A DNA stretch of 8,245 nucleotides from Pedosphaera sp. Lineage in GTDB: Bacteria; Verrucomicrobiota; Verrucomicrobiae; Limisphaerales; Pedosphaeraceae. Shown in pieces: positions 1 to 8,069 of this stretch; the stretch's first letter is position 1, and each line of letters starts with the position of its first letter. The translations under genes and the position numbers were made by a program. Below the pieces are notes generated by a model. It saw only the letters and a program-made list of their open reading frames with translations, made no database searches and was not told the origin of the DNA. The DNA lies in NCBI GenBank assembly GCA_028293265.1, contig JAQGPB010000097.1, forward strand, positions 1-8,245, written 5' to 3'.

Positions 1-8
1 AAATAATT

Positions 9-743
9 ATGTTTCAAAACCTTGGCGAAATGATGCTCCTCTTTTTGAGGACGCTCCGCGCTTTGCCGCTGGTCTGGCGTCAGCGCCAGAAGGTGTTCGA
101 TCAATTCTTTGAGATCGGCAACGCCAGCCTGCTCATGGTCTGCATCCTCTCTTTCTTCATCGGCGGCGTCATCGCCCTGCTGACCGCGCCGGTGCTCGTC
201 GAGCGCGGGCTCGCGAATTCCGTCGGCGGCCTTGTCGGTATTTCCATGTGCAAGGAACTCGCCCCCGTCATGATGTCCATCCTCATCGCCGGCCGCATCG
301 GCTCGGCCATGGCGGCGGAAATCGGCTCCATGCGCGTCTATCAGGAAATTGACGCCCTTCGCACCATGAACATCAACCCCATCCATTTCCTCGTGTTGCC
401 CCGCTTGGTGGCCATCACCGTCGCGCTTCCGTTGCTGGTCATTTTCTCCATCCTGGTCGGTTGGGGCGGCGGCGCAATCGTTTCCGCCGGCAACCACAAG
501 ATCGGCATCTCCTTCCAGTCTTTCTTCGAAAACCTCCGCGAAATCGTCGGCTTCTCCGATGTCGCCAACGGCCTGTTTAAAAGCTTCATCTTTGCCATGG
601 TGATTGGCGTCGTCTCTTGCCATCAGGGCTTGCAGACCATCGGCGGCCCGCGTGGCATTGGCCGCTCGGTCACCAAGGCCGTCGTCAACTGCATCGTCAT
701 CATCGTGATCTTGGATTATTTCCTCACCCGCCTGCTGCTCTGA
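9..743 (+). CDS. mlaE: MlaE-like ABC transporter permease
   Basis: Integral inner-membrane permease of an MCE-type lipid transport ABC system; MlaE homologues form a dimer under the MlaD ring and pass phospholipid between the inner membrane and periplasmic carriers. The 244 residues hold several hydrophobic segments (about 40-60, 86-100, 130-155, 190-205 and 225-244). The family's conserved cytoplasmic-loop stretch is clear at 82-125 (KELAPV, then AGRIGSAMAAEIGSM, then EIDALRTM, then NPI), as is the C-terminal GGPRGIGR motif near 212-219. Length is slightly short for the family (about 250-270). Only 8 bases precede the ATG, so the promoter and ribosome binding site cannot be judged; an ATG about 20 nt downstream is an alternative start. 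The mlaF-like gene follows after 7 nt. The family is confident; the exact substrate is inferred. Confidence 0.93.
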   Translation: MFQNLGEMMLLFLRTLRALPLVWRQRQKVFDQFFEIGNASLLMVCILSFFIGGVIALLTAPVLVERGLANSVGGLVGISMCKELAPVMMSILIAGRIGSAMAAEIGSMRVYQEIDALRTMNINPIHFLVLPRLVAITVALPLLVIFSILVGWGGGAIVSAGNHKIGISFQSFFENLREIVGFSDVANGLFKSFIFAMVIGVVSCHQGLQTIGGPRGIGRSVTKAVVNCIVIIVILDYFLTRLLL

Positions 744-750
744 TTTCCGC

Positions 751-1530
751 ATGAATACTCCGCCCACTCCTTCCGGCCATGCCGGCGTCAGCGTGAAAGT
801 GCAGGACTTGCACAAGAGCTACCATGGCCAGGAAGTCCTCCAAGGCGTCTCATTCGAAGTCAAACCCGGCGAAACCTTCGTCATTATGGGGCCCAGCGGC
901 AGCGGCAAAAGTGTCCTGCTCAAGCACATCATCGGCCTCGAGGAACCCGACTCCGGCGACATCCTCATCAACGATGAGTCCATCCGGTCGCAGGAAGTCA
1001 TGGAACGCTACCGCCTCGCCATGGTGTTTCAATCCGGCGGACTCCTCAACTCCCTCACCGTCGGCGAAAACATCGGCCTCTATCTCACCGAACACCGCCT
1101 CAAGCCGTCCCGGGAAATCGCCCGCATCGTCGCCGAAAAACTCGCCATTGTCGGGCTCAAGGGCACCGAGGACAAGCTCCCCGGCGAGCTGTCCGGCGGC
1201 ATGAAAAAGCGCGTCGCCATCGCCCGCGCCCTGGTCATGGAGCCGCAGTTGATTTTATACGATGAACCGACCAGCGAACTGGACCCGGTTTCCGCCGTCG
1301 TCATTGCCGACGAAATTGTGAATTTGCAAAGCCAGATTCACGTCACTTCCATTGTGGTTTCGCATGACCGTGATCTGGCGTTTGGCGTCGCCGACCGCAT
1401 CGCCATGATCAACGAGGGCCGCATCCTCGCCATCGGCACGCCGGAGGAAGTCCGCCGGAACCCCGATCCCGTGATCCAAAATTTTTTGAACGCTGACTAC
1501 CAAACTGCGAAAACTCTCAAGAAATCATGA
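751..1530 (+). CDS. mlaF: MlaF-like ABC transporter ATP-binding protein
   Basis: Cytoplasmic ATPase that powers the MlaE-type permease encoded just upstream. The 259 residues carry a full nucleotide-binding domain in order: Walker A GPSGSGKS at 47-54, Q-loop VFQSGG near 92-97, signature LSGGMKKR at 147-154 (the M-K/R-K-R form typical of the MlaF group), Walker B LILYDEPT at 167-174, D-loop SELDP at 175-179 and the H-loop histidine at 205. All catalytic residues are present. The D-loop has Glu where Gly is usual (SGLDP), a minor variation. The ATG lies 7 nt after the permease stop with no clear Shine-Dalgarno, suggesting translational coupling. The end overlaps the next gene by 4 nt (ATGA). 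Other ABC importers with SGG signatures resemble this domain, but the neighbours settle the assignment. Confidence 0.94.
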   Translation: MNTPPTPSGHAGVSVKVQDLHKSYHGQEVLQGVSFEVKPGETFVIMGPSGSGKSVLLKHIIGLEEPDSGDILINDESIRSQEVMERYRLAMVFQSGGLLNSLTVGENIGLYLTEHRLKPSREIARIVAEKLAIVGLKGTEDKLPGELSGGMKKRVAIARALVMEPQLILYDEPTSELDPVSAVVIADEIVNLQSQIHVTSIVVSHDRDLAFGVADRIAMINEGRILAIGTPEEVRRNPDPVIQNFLNADYQTAKTLKKS

Positions 1531-2516
1531 AAGACTCCCTCGAAAAGAAAAATACTCTCGAAACCCGTCTGGGCCTGTTCGTTCTGCTGGCCTTCCTCGC
1601 GGCTTTTTTCATCGTTGAAGTCATCGGCGGCCCGGATTTCTTCCGGCCCGGCTACCGCATTCGCGCCCGTTTCGCCAACATCCATGAGCTCAAGGTCGGC
1701 GACCCGGTCAAAATGGCCGGCGTGCCCGTCGGTCGTGTGGAAAAACTCGGCCTGGCCGAGAACAAGGTTGAACTCAGCCTGCGCCTCAACAAAGGCACAC
1801 CCGTCCACACCGACAGCAAAGCGACCATCAAATTCGCGGGCCTGGGTGGCGTGAATTATGTTTCGATTGATTTTGGCACTCCCGGTTCACCCCTGCTCGA
1901 GCAAAACGAATTGATCGCCACCATTGAACAACCCGACTTCAACGACCTTATGGCCCGGCTCGACCAGGCCGCCAACGGCGTCGAAAATCTCACCAAGAGC
2001 TTCACCGGCGACAAGATTGACAACCTCCTCGGGCCGTTCACCGATTTCATGCGCCAAAACAACCCCCGCCTCACCGCCATCATCGGCAACGTGCAGGCCA
2101 TTTCCACGCAGATTGCCAAGGGCGAGGGCACCGTAGGCAAGCTCATCTACGACCAGTCCCTTTACAATTCTGCCTCCGCCGCTGTGACCAACCTCCAGGA
2201 AGCCGCCGGCGAAATCAAGCAAACCGTCGCCCAGGCCCGTGGCATCATTGACCAGGTCAACGCCGGCCAGGGCACCATCGGCAAGCTCGTCAAGGACGAC
2301 AAGCTCTACACCGAAACCACCGCCTCCATGACCAACCTCAAGGAAATCTTGCAGAAGATCAATTCCGGCCAAGGCAGCGTCGGCAAACTCGTCAACGACC
2401 AGGAATTCTACAAGGACGCCAAGCTCTCCCTCCAAAAATTGGATAAAGCCACTGAGAGCCTGGAAGACACCGGCCCGTTGAGCATCCTTGGTTCCATCGT
2501 CACGAGTCTGTTATAA
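1527..2516 (+). CDS. mlaD: MlaD-like MCE-domain lipid transport protein
   Basis: Membrane-anchored periplasmic substrate-binding subunit. MCE-domain proteins assemble as hexameric rings on the permease and form a hydrophobic conduit. The 329 residues show a short cytoplasmic N-terminus, one membrane anchor at about 16-34, and an MCE domain at about 41-116 with the characteristic LKVGDPVKMAGVPVGRV (55-71) and GLGGVNYVSI (105-114). The C-terminal half is helical and repeats the motif G-(E/Q)-G-(T/S)-(V/I)-G-K-L three times (starting at residues 199, 247 and 281), each followed by a D-x-x-(L/F)-Y stretch. These repeats are common in MCE proteins with long C-terminal helices. The gene starts within the stop of the ATPase gene (ATGA), implying coupled translation. 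The protein is longer than E. coli MlaD (183 residues), closer to longer bacterial MCE proteins. Confidence 0.93.
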   Translation: MKDSLEKKNTLETRLGLFVLLAFLAAFFIVEVIGGPDFFRPGYRIRARFANIHELKVGDPVKMAGVPVGRVEKLGLAENKVELSLRLNKGTPVHTDSKATIKFAGLGGVNYVSIDFGTPGSPLLEQNELIATIEQPDFNDLMARLDQAANGVENLTKSFTGDKIDNLLGPFTDFMRQNNPRLTAIIGNVQAISTQIAKGEGTVGKLIYDQSLYNSASAAVTNLQEAAGEIKQTVAQARGIIDQVNAGQGTIGKLVKDDKLYTETTASMTNLKEILQKINSGQGSVGKLVNDQEFYKDAKLSLQKLDKATESLEDTGPLSILGSIVTSLL

Positions 2517-2536
2517 CCTCGCTCTTAAAAACAACC

Positions 2537-2965
2537 ATGAAACGCATCCTCACCCTCTGCCTCCTTCTGGTTGCATCAATGCCCCTGCTCGCCGCCGACT
2601 CGTCTGATGACGCCAAGGCGCTTCAAGGCAATTGGATTCCCGTCAAGGCCGAGTTGGCTGGGCAGCCCATGGCTGATGCCGTGATGAAAAGCATCACCCT
2701 CAAACTGGACCACGGCAAATATTTGGTAACGGTCGCCGGCGAACCTGACAACGGCACTTATACGCTCGACCTCACTTCGAATCCCAAAGGCATGACCATC
2801 ACCGGCACCGAGGGACCCAACCATGGCAGGACCTTTCCCGCAATATACGAACTCAAGGGGGACACACTCCGCATCTGCTACGACCTTTCCGGCGCGAAGC
2901 GTCCCACAGCATTCAAAAGTCTCGCCGGAACCAAGCTTTATCTGGTCACCTACCGCCACAAATAG
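2537..2965 (+). CDS. small exported TIGR03067-type protein
   Basis: A 142-residue protein with a clear signal peptide: MKR, then a hydrophobic core at 4-17, then LLA-AD with likely cleavage near residue 19. The mature part matches what I recall of the TIGR03067 family, which is abundant in Planctomycetes and Verrucomicrobia: an N-terminal ALQGNWIPVKAEL block (29-41), a GTYTLD block, a central ITGTEGPNHGRTFPAIYEL block (about 93-111), then GDTLRICYDLSG and a final YLVTYR. The family is thought to be a small beta-rich, lipocalin-like fold of unknown function. It lies 20 nt after the MCE gene on the same strand and is probably co-transcribed. No Shine-Dalgarno is visible. A role as a periplasmic partner of the lipid transporter is speculation from position only. 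Confidence 0.85.
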   Translation: MKRILTLCLLLVASMPLLAADSSDDAKALQGNWIPVKAELAGQPMADAVMKSITLKLDHGKYLVTVAGEPDNGTYTLDLTSNPKGMTITGTEGPNHGRTFPAIYELKGDTLRICYDLSGAKRPTAFKSLAGTKLYLVTYRHK

Positions 2966-3028
2966 GCGCAGCCATTTTTAGCTGGTGTAGCGCGCACTTT
3001 CTCGCCAGCCTGAAATTACTCCGTAACT

Positions 3029-3050
3029 CGATGGTCAATGGTCGATGTTC
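3029..3050. repeat. degenerate CGATGTT heptamer repeat (intergenic)
   Basis: Three consecutive 7-bp units, CGATGGT, CAATGGT and CGATGTT, plus one extra C. They lie in the 133-bp gap between the convergent TIGR03067-type and methyltransferase genes. The unit is the same as in the cleaner array inside the methyltransferase gene about 1 kb away. The copies here differ at one or two positions. I see no convincing terminator hairpin in this gap for either flanking gene, although a short T-rich tract lies at 3070-3079. Confidence 0.6.
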
Positions 3051-3098
3051 CCGCTTCGGTTCCGTCATATTATTTTTTCAAGCCGCAACTGCCCCCGC

Positions 3099-4388
<1,290 letters not shown>

Positions 4389-4393
4389 CTTTG

Positions 4394-4398
4394 TCCCT
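4394..4398 (-). promoter_or_regulatory. ribosome binding site of the methyltransferase gene
   Basis: On the minus strand AGGGA lies 5 nt before the ATG at 4388. It is the clearest Shine-Dalgarno in the window, and it decides the start against the upstream TTG at 4415, which has no such site. A weak promoter may lie further upstream (TTGAAA near 4445, A/T-rich TTTATAT near 4421-4425), but I would not rely on it. Confidence 0.6.
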
Positions 4399-4472
4399 GA
4401 AACATTCGCACTCAAAATATAAATGGATGGGCTGCGCTATTTTCAATTGGCAATTGCCATCAGTTTGATTGA

Positions 4473-4496
4473 AAAGCGGCAGAGGACTGCCGCTTT
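4473..4496 (-). terminator. probable intrinsic terminator of the histidine kinase gene
   Basis: Perfect 10-bp inverted repeat AAAGCGGCAG / CTGCCGCTTT with a 4-nt loop. Read on the minus strand it is a GC-rich stem ending in TTTT, 53 nt after the kinase stop and upstream of the methyltransferase start, as expected for a Rho-independent terminator. The same sequence also looks like a dispersed palindromic repeat: the 13-mer AGCGGCAGAGGAC (4475-4487) recurs at 7726-7738. Confidence 0.6.
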
Positions 4497-4548
4497 CGCA
4501 TGGAAACATCGCACCTAATTTTAAACCTTAAACAAACTCATAACTCGT

Positions 4549-7227
4549 TCACCCCGCCTTCGGCAGCGTGAAATAAAACGTCGCCCCGCGATCCACAGCC
4601 GCGTCCGCCCAGATCCGCCCGCCATGGCGGTTGATGATCCGCTGTACCGTTGCCAGCCCGATGCCGTGCCCCGGAAATTCCCCCGTCGAATGCAGCCGTT
4701 GAAACGCGCCAAACAGCATGTTCGCATACGTCATGTCGAAACCCGCGCCGTCGTCGCGCACATAAAAAACCTGCTGCCCGTCCTGCATTTCACTGCCCAC
4801 CTCGATGTGCGCGTTTTCCCGGCGGCCGGTGAATTTCCATGCATTGTTGATCAGATTTTCGAGCGCGACCCGCAGCAGCCGCTCGTCCCCCTCCGCCTGC
4901 AACCCCGGAGCCACCACCGTTTCCACCGGCCGTTTCGGCTCGACCTGTCGCAGGCTGGCGAAAATGTTTTCGGCCAGCAAACTCATGTCCACCGGCCGCC
5001 GCCGCAGCTCGGACCGAGTCACCCGCGACAAATGCAGCAGGTCATCAATCAGCCGCGCCATCTGCCGGCTCGCCTCGCCCACGAGGCCCAGATATTGTTT
5101 GCCCTGTTCATCCAGCTTGTCCTCATAATCCTCGCGCACCAGCTGGCTGAACGCGTCAATGCTCCGCAACGGCGCGCGCAAATCATGCGACACCGAATAA
5201 CTGAACGCCTCCAGCTCGCGGTTGGACGCCTGCAATTGCGCGGTGCGTTCCGCCACCCGCTTTTCAAGCGCGCTGTTCAGGTCCCGCACTTCGCCTTCCA
5301 CCCGCTTCTGGTCCTCAATGTCCGTGCTGGTCCCGAACCAGCTCGCGATACGCCCCCCTTCATCCTGGATGGGCACCGCGCGGATCAGGTGCCAGCGGTG
5401 ATTGCCCGCGCGGTCCCGGAGACGGCACTCGACCTCCAAGTGCTCATTCGCCGCAACCACTCTTTGCTTGGCTTCCATACACCGTTCGCGATCCTCCGGA
5501 TGCACGAACGGCAGCCAGCCTTCCTCATTTACCGCGCCTTCCGGCAGGCCGGTGTACTCATACCAGCGCCGGTTGAAGTAATCCACCCGGCCATCCGGCC
5601 GTGCGGTCCAGACGATTTGCGGCATCGCGTCCGCCAGTTGCCGGAAATGCGACTCGCTCTTGCTTACCGCGCGGTAAAGTCGCGCGTTGTCCAGCGCCGT
5701 TCCCGCCTCGGCCGCGATCCCCGCCAGCAAATGCTGGGCCCGCTCCGTGAAAGCCCCGGGCGCCGGATGGCCGAACAGCAACCCGCCCAGCACCTCGCCG
5801 GAACGCGAAACCACCGGAATCGCCAGATAACTGCGCACCACCATCGGAAGCGTTTCGTTGTTGGGTCGCGACTTGGATCTGGGCGTGCGGGGATCTTGCT
5901 GGAGGTCGTCTATGCGTATCACCTCCCGCTCCGCCTCCGACGCCGGGACGCTTGCCTGATGCTGCGGCAATGGCAGACGGGCAAAGATCTCCGGTGCCAC
6001 GCCCGGGGTCGTGTAAAGCGAAACCTTCTCGCCGTGGCCGTTAAGATGCTTGTACGAAAACGCCCCAAACTTCGCCCCAGTCACCTGTTTGCCCGCCTCG
6101 ACCACCACCTGGACCAGTTTCTCCAGATCCAATTCCTCCGCCAGCGAAGTCCCGATCCGGTTCATCGTCTCCAACGTCCGCGTCTCCTCCCGCAACGCAT
6201 GTTCCGCCTCCTTCAATTCCGTGATGTTCACCATCACCCCCGTGAGCTTCACCGTTTTCCCTTCCTGTACGACGTTGACACTGTCGCGCATCCAGATGCT
6301 GTGCCGCTCCGCGGTCATCATGCGGAATTCAATGACATAGCTCTTCTTTTCCGCCACCGCCCGGCTCCGCGCATCAATCACGCGCGCACGATCGTCAGGG
6401 TGCAGGCGGTCCTGCCAGAAGCGCGGCTCGCGCAGCCATCTTTCCCTTGGGTACCCGAGTATCCGCTCCGCCTGCCGGCTCACGAACGTGAAATCTCCGG
6501 TCCCGCTGCCTGCCCAGACAATCCCCTGGATGGAATTGACCAGGCTGCCGTAATTCTGTTCGCTCTCCCGCAAAGCCTGCTCGGCGCGCCGCCGGTCGCT
6601 GATGTCAATCATCGCCGCGCGGAATTGCGTTGTGTGGTCCGGCCCAGCAAAAGTCTCGCTGACCATTTCCACTGGCCGCGTGCCGCCGTTGTCCCCGCGA
6701 AGCTGCAATTCCGTCGTCACCCGCTTCTTGGAATCCTTGCACCGGCGCAAATAATTTAAAAAACCGACAATATCGTCCTTGGGCAGGAACTGCACGAACG
6801 GCTCGCCCAACACCCGCTTGCGGGTCAAGCGCAGCAGCGTCGCTCCCGCCTCGTTGATTTCGACAATGGAGCCAGAGGGATTGAGCACCAGGTAACCGAC
6901 CGGCGCCGCGTTAAAAAGCCCGGCATAATATTCTGCCAGTTGTTCCGCCGCCTGCTGTTCCTGCCGCAAGTGCTGCTCTTGCAATCTGAACTGCGTCAAC
7001 TGCAGTTCCAATTCTCCAATTAACCGGTCACGGTCAACAAAGTCATTCGTTGACCGTGCTACCAAGGCCATCCGTGCGTTGCGGCGGCGTGGCGGCAACC
7101 GGGTTTTGCCCCGCGCGGTTCGTTTGTAATTGGTCGCCATAGCTGCCAGTGCCGCTGTTTTCCAACCATCCAGGTGATGGTCGTAGCCATCGCCGCGATT
7201 CCGGCGGAGGGACGAATTCTTCTCCAT
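4549..7227 (-). CDS. soluble PAS-PAS-GAF-PAS sensor histidine kinase
   Basis: A two-component histidine kinase of 892 residues without membrane segments, so it should sense a cytoplasmic signal. Order: basic N-terminus (1-60), coiled-coil-like stretch (65-100), PAS1 (about 100-212, with GLFNAAPVGYLVL), PAS2 (about 222-340, ending VMVNITELKEAE), GAF (about 355-518), PAS3 with PAC (about 523-641), a short coiled coil, HisKA with SVSHDLRAPLRS and phospho-acceptor His681, and HATPase_c with N-box NLINNAWKFT (791-800), DDGAGFDM (825-832) and GHGIGLAT (853-860). All kinase boxes are intact. There is no receiver domain, and no response regulator lies nearby, so it looks like an orphan. The start is uncertain: ATGs at 7140 and 7071 are alternatives, none has a good Shine-Dalgarno, and the first 60 residues look unlike a domain. 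The HisKA region resembles phytochrome-like kinases. Confidence 0.92.
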   Translation of the reverse strand: MEKNSSLRRNRGDGYDHHLDGWKTAALAAMATNYKRTARGKTRLPPRRRNARMALVARSTNDFVDRDRLIGELELQLTQFRLQEQHLRQEQQAAEQLAEYYAGLFNAAPVGYLVLNPSGSIVEINEAGATLLRLTRKRVLGEPFVQFLPKDDIVGFLNYLRRCKDSKKRVTTELQLRGDNGGTRPVEMVSETFAGPDHTTQFRAAMIDISDRRRAEQALRESEQNYGSLVNSIQGIVWAGSGTGDFTFVSRQAERILGYPRERWLREPRFWQDRLHPDDRARVIDARSRAVAEKKSYVIEFRMMTAERHSIWMRDSVNVVQEGKTVKLTGVMVNITELKEAEHALREETRTLETMNRIGTSLAEELDLEKLVQVVVEAGKQVTGAKFGAFSYKHLNGHGEKVSLYTTPGVAPEIFARLPLPQHQASVPASEAEREVIRIDDLQQDPRTPRSKSRPNNETLPMVVRSYLAIPVVSRSGEVLGGLLFGHPAPGAFTERAQHLLAGIAAEAGTALDNARLYRAVSKSESHFRQLADAMPQIVWTARPDGRVDYFNRRWYEYTGLPEGAVNEEGWLPFVHPEDRERCMEAKQRVVAANEHLEVECRLRDRAGNHRWHLIRAVPIQDEGGRIASWFGTSTDIEDQKRVEGEVRDLNSALEKRVAERTAQLQASNRELEAFSYSVSHDLRAPLRSIDAFSQLVREDYEDKLDEQGKQYLGLVGEASRQMARLIDDLLHLSRVTRSELRRRPVDMSLLAENIFASLRQVEPKRPVETVVAPGLQAEGDERLLRVALENLINNAWKFTGRRENAHIEVGSEMQDGQQVFYVRDDGAGFDMTYANMLFGAFQRLHSTGEFPGHGIGLATVQRIINRHGGRIWADAAVDRGATFYFTLPKAG
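7029..7058. repeat. perfect 10-bp inverted repeat in the kinase N-terminal coding region
   Basis: CACGGTCAAC and GTTGACCGTG are exact reverse complements separated by 10 nt. They fall at kinase codons about 57-66, just before the first coiled coil, and encode part of ARSTNDFVDRDR. If translation starts at 7071 the hairpin would begin 13 nt into the gene and could affect initiation. Confidence 0.8.
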
Positions 7228-7256
7228 CCGGGAACGCCCGACGGATTCCTGCCCTT

Positions 7257-7262
7257 ATTATG
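7257..7262 (-). promoter_or_regulatory. possible -10 box of the kinase gene
   Basis: On the minus strand CATAAT matches five of six bases of the TATAAT consensus and would start a transcript about 23 nt before the ATG at 7227. The -35 region is poor (a TGGAAG-like hexamer 17 nt upstream), so this is a weak candidate. It modestly supports the longest kinase start. Confidence 0.3.
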
Positions 7263-7349
7263 AACTCACCAGCCATTTTCTTCCAGCGGTAATTTGCGCT
7301 TCTTCTTCGTCAGCCCATGTCCGGGAACCTCCATCTTTGGTCGGGATGA

Positions 7350-7697
7350 CACGATGGGCCGTCTCCCGTCGCCGTATGGATCAATGCGCCAACCACCAAT
7401 GCCTTGACCGTGACCCTGACCTCCAGTGCCACCACCGAAGCTACTGTGCCAGCGATAGTTACAATCCCCGCCGACCAGACCAATGCCACGTTTAACATAA
7501 CGACGCTGAACGACGGCATCATCCTGACCAGCCAGCAAGTGACCATCCCGGCAGGCGCGCCGAACTATGCAAGCGGCTACGACATGCTCGCAAGTCGGTT
7601 GGGCGTTCCGCCCCAGTATGGAATGGGACGCAAACCAATTTTTGGCATTCTTGACTGCGGATTAGCTGGACAATCCGCTCCCATTGTGACATGCTAA
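7350..7697 (+). pseudogene. fragment of a Calx-beta-like repeat of a large exported protein
   Basis: The plus-strand frame through 7371-7590 encodes a beta-rich, Thr-rich segment: NAPTTNALTVTLTSS, TEATVPAIVTIPADQTNATF, NITTLNDGI, then VTIPAGAPNYASGYDML. This closely resembles one Calx-beta/cadherin-like repeat of the very large secreted or surface proteins of Verrucomicrobia and Planctomycetes, where I recall forms like SSDTTEATVPATVTIPA and ASGSDTLxVTD. Only one repeat is present. The frame is closed by a stop at 7347 upstream, has no credible start (only an internal TTG at 7404), and after about 7593 drifts into unrelated sequence until a stop at 7697. Some core positions also deviate from the forms I recall. 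I read it as a relic, not an expressed gene. Confidence 0.65.
7622..7685. repeat. nested inverted repeats
   Basis: An inner hairpin GCGGATT (7657-7663) / AATCCGC (7672-7678) with an 8-nt loop is bracketed by an outer pair AATGGGA (7622-7628) / TCCCATT (7679-7685). The two right arms are directly adjacent, while the left arms are separated by 28 nt. It lies right after the Calx-beta relic. It could be a small structured element or a decayed repeat unit; no known RNA family is recognised. Confidence 0.4.
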
Positions 7698-7725
7698 CGG
7701 TGCTTGAACTGGAGCAAAGGAGAGG

Positions 7726-7754
7726 AGCGGCAGAGGACACCGTCCGGTGTCTGC
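7726..7754. repeat. palindromic repeat sharing a 13-mer with the 4473-4496 hairpin
   Basis: The segment begins with AGCGGCAGAGGAC, identical over 13 bases to 4475-4487, and contains GACACCG / CGGTGTC (7736-7742 and 7745-7751). Outer pairing GCA / TGC extends the stem across a small bulge. Two palindromes sharing a core, one intergenic and one in gene-free sequence, suggest a dispersed REP-like family. Confidence 0.5.
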
Positions 7755-7983
7755 GGGCACCCGGTTTATTCCCACCCGAAGCAAACCCACTTTCTCCAGC
7801 TACATTGGCCGGTGGAACAATTTCCCTCCCATTGCCCTGACCTTTTTCCGGCCCTCCTCCGCACCGGCGGTATTGCCCTCGGGCGGGCCAAATCACCCCC
7901 TTCCCCGCCCTTGGTGCCGCTTACTGGCCATTCTTCCCCCTCCCTTTCCCGCCTCCGGCCACGACCAAAGCGGCGGCTGTGCA
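7755..7983. other. gene-free, pyrimidine-rich stretch
   Basis: This stretch is C- and T-rich on the plus strand. Open frames run through it on both strands, but their products are Pro/Ser/Arg-rich with no domain-like pattern, ribosome binding site or recognisable family. I see no RNA gene, mobile element or regulatory site that I can support here. Confidence 0.5.
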
Positions 7984-8013
7984 GCTTATTTCAGGTTATT
8001 TCAGCTTATTTCA
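7984..8013. repeat. three tandem 10-bp repeats, GSTTATTTCA
   Basis: GCTTATTTCA, GGTTATTTCA and GCTTATTTCA lie head to tail with one mismatch in the middle unit. The 10-bp period is near one helical turn, so a bound protein would see all copies on the same face. They lie about 217-246 bp upstream of the start site predicted for the sigma-54 promoter at the right edge, within reach of an enhancer-binding protein. Confidence 0.75.
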
Positions 8014-8069
8014 AAAAACAATTGTGGCCGGTCCTCAATCCTGTCCCCACCCCTTTCGGCGCGGAGTTT

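Noticed and set aside
2966..3098. Bidirectional terminator between the convergent genes
   Set aside because: A short T-rich tract exists at 3070-3079, but I could not find a convincing GC-rich stem next to it on either strand.
4624..6759. 711-codon plus-strand open frame
   Set aside because: It is fully antisense to the histidine kinase, whose domains and catalytic boxes are unmistakable. The product is rich in Arg, Pro, His and Leu without domain pattern, as expected from the complementary frame of a GC-rich gene.
7266..7538. Minus-strand open frame ending in a Lys-rich tail (GLTKKKRK...)
   Set aside because: It is antisense to the better-supported Calx-beta relic. The tail looks mildly protein-like, but I can assign no family, and the frame has no ribosome binding site.
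7519..7896. 125-codon minus-strand open frame
   Set aside because: It spans the hairpin elements and part of the relic; its composition is not protein-like and no motif is visible.
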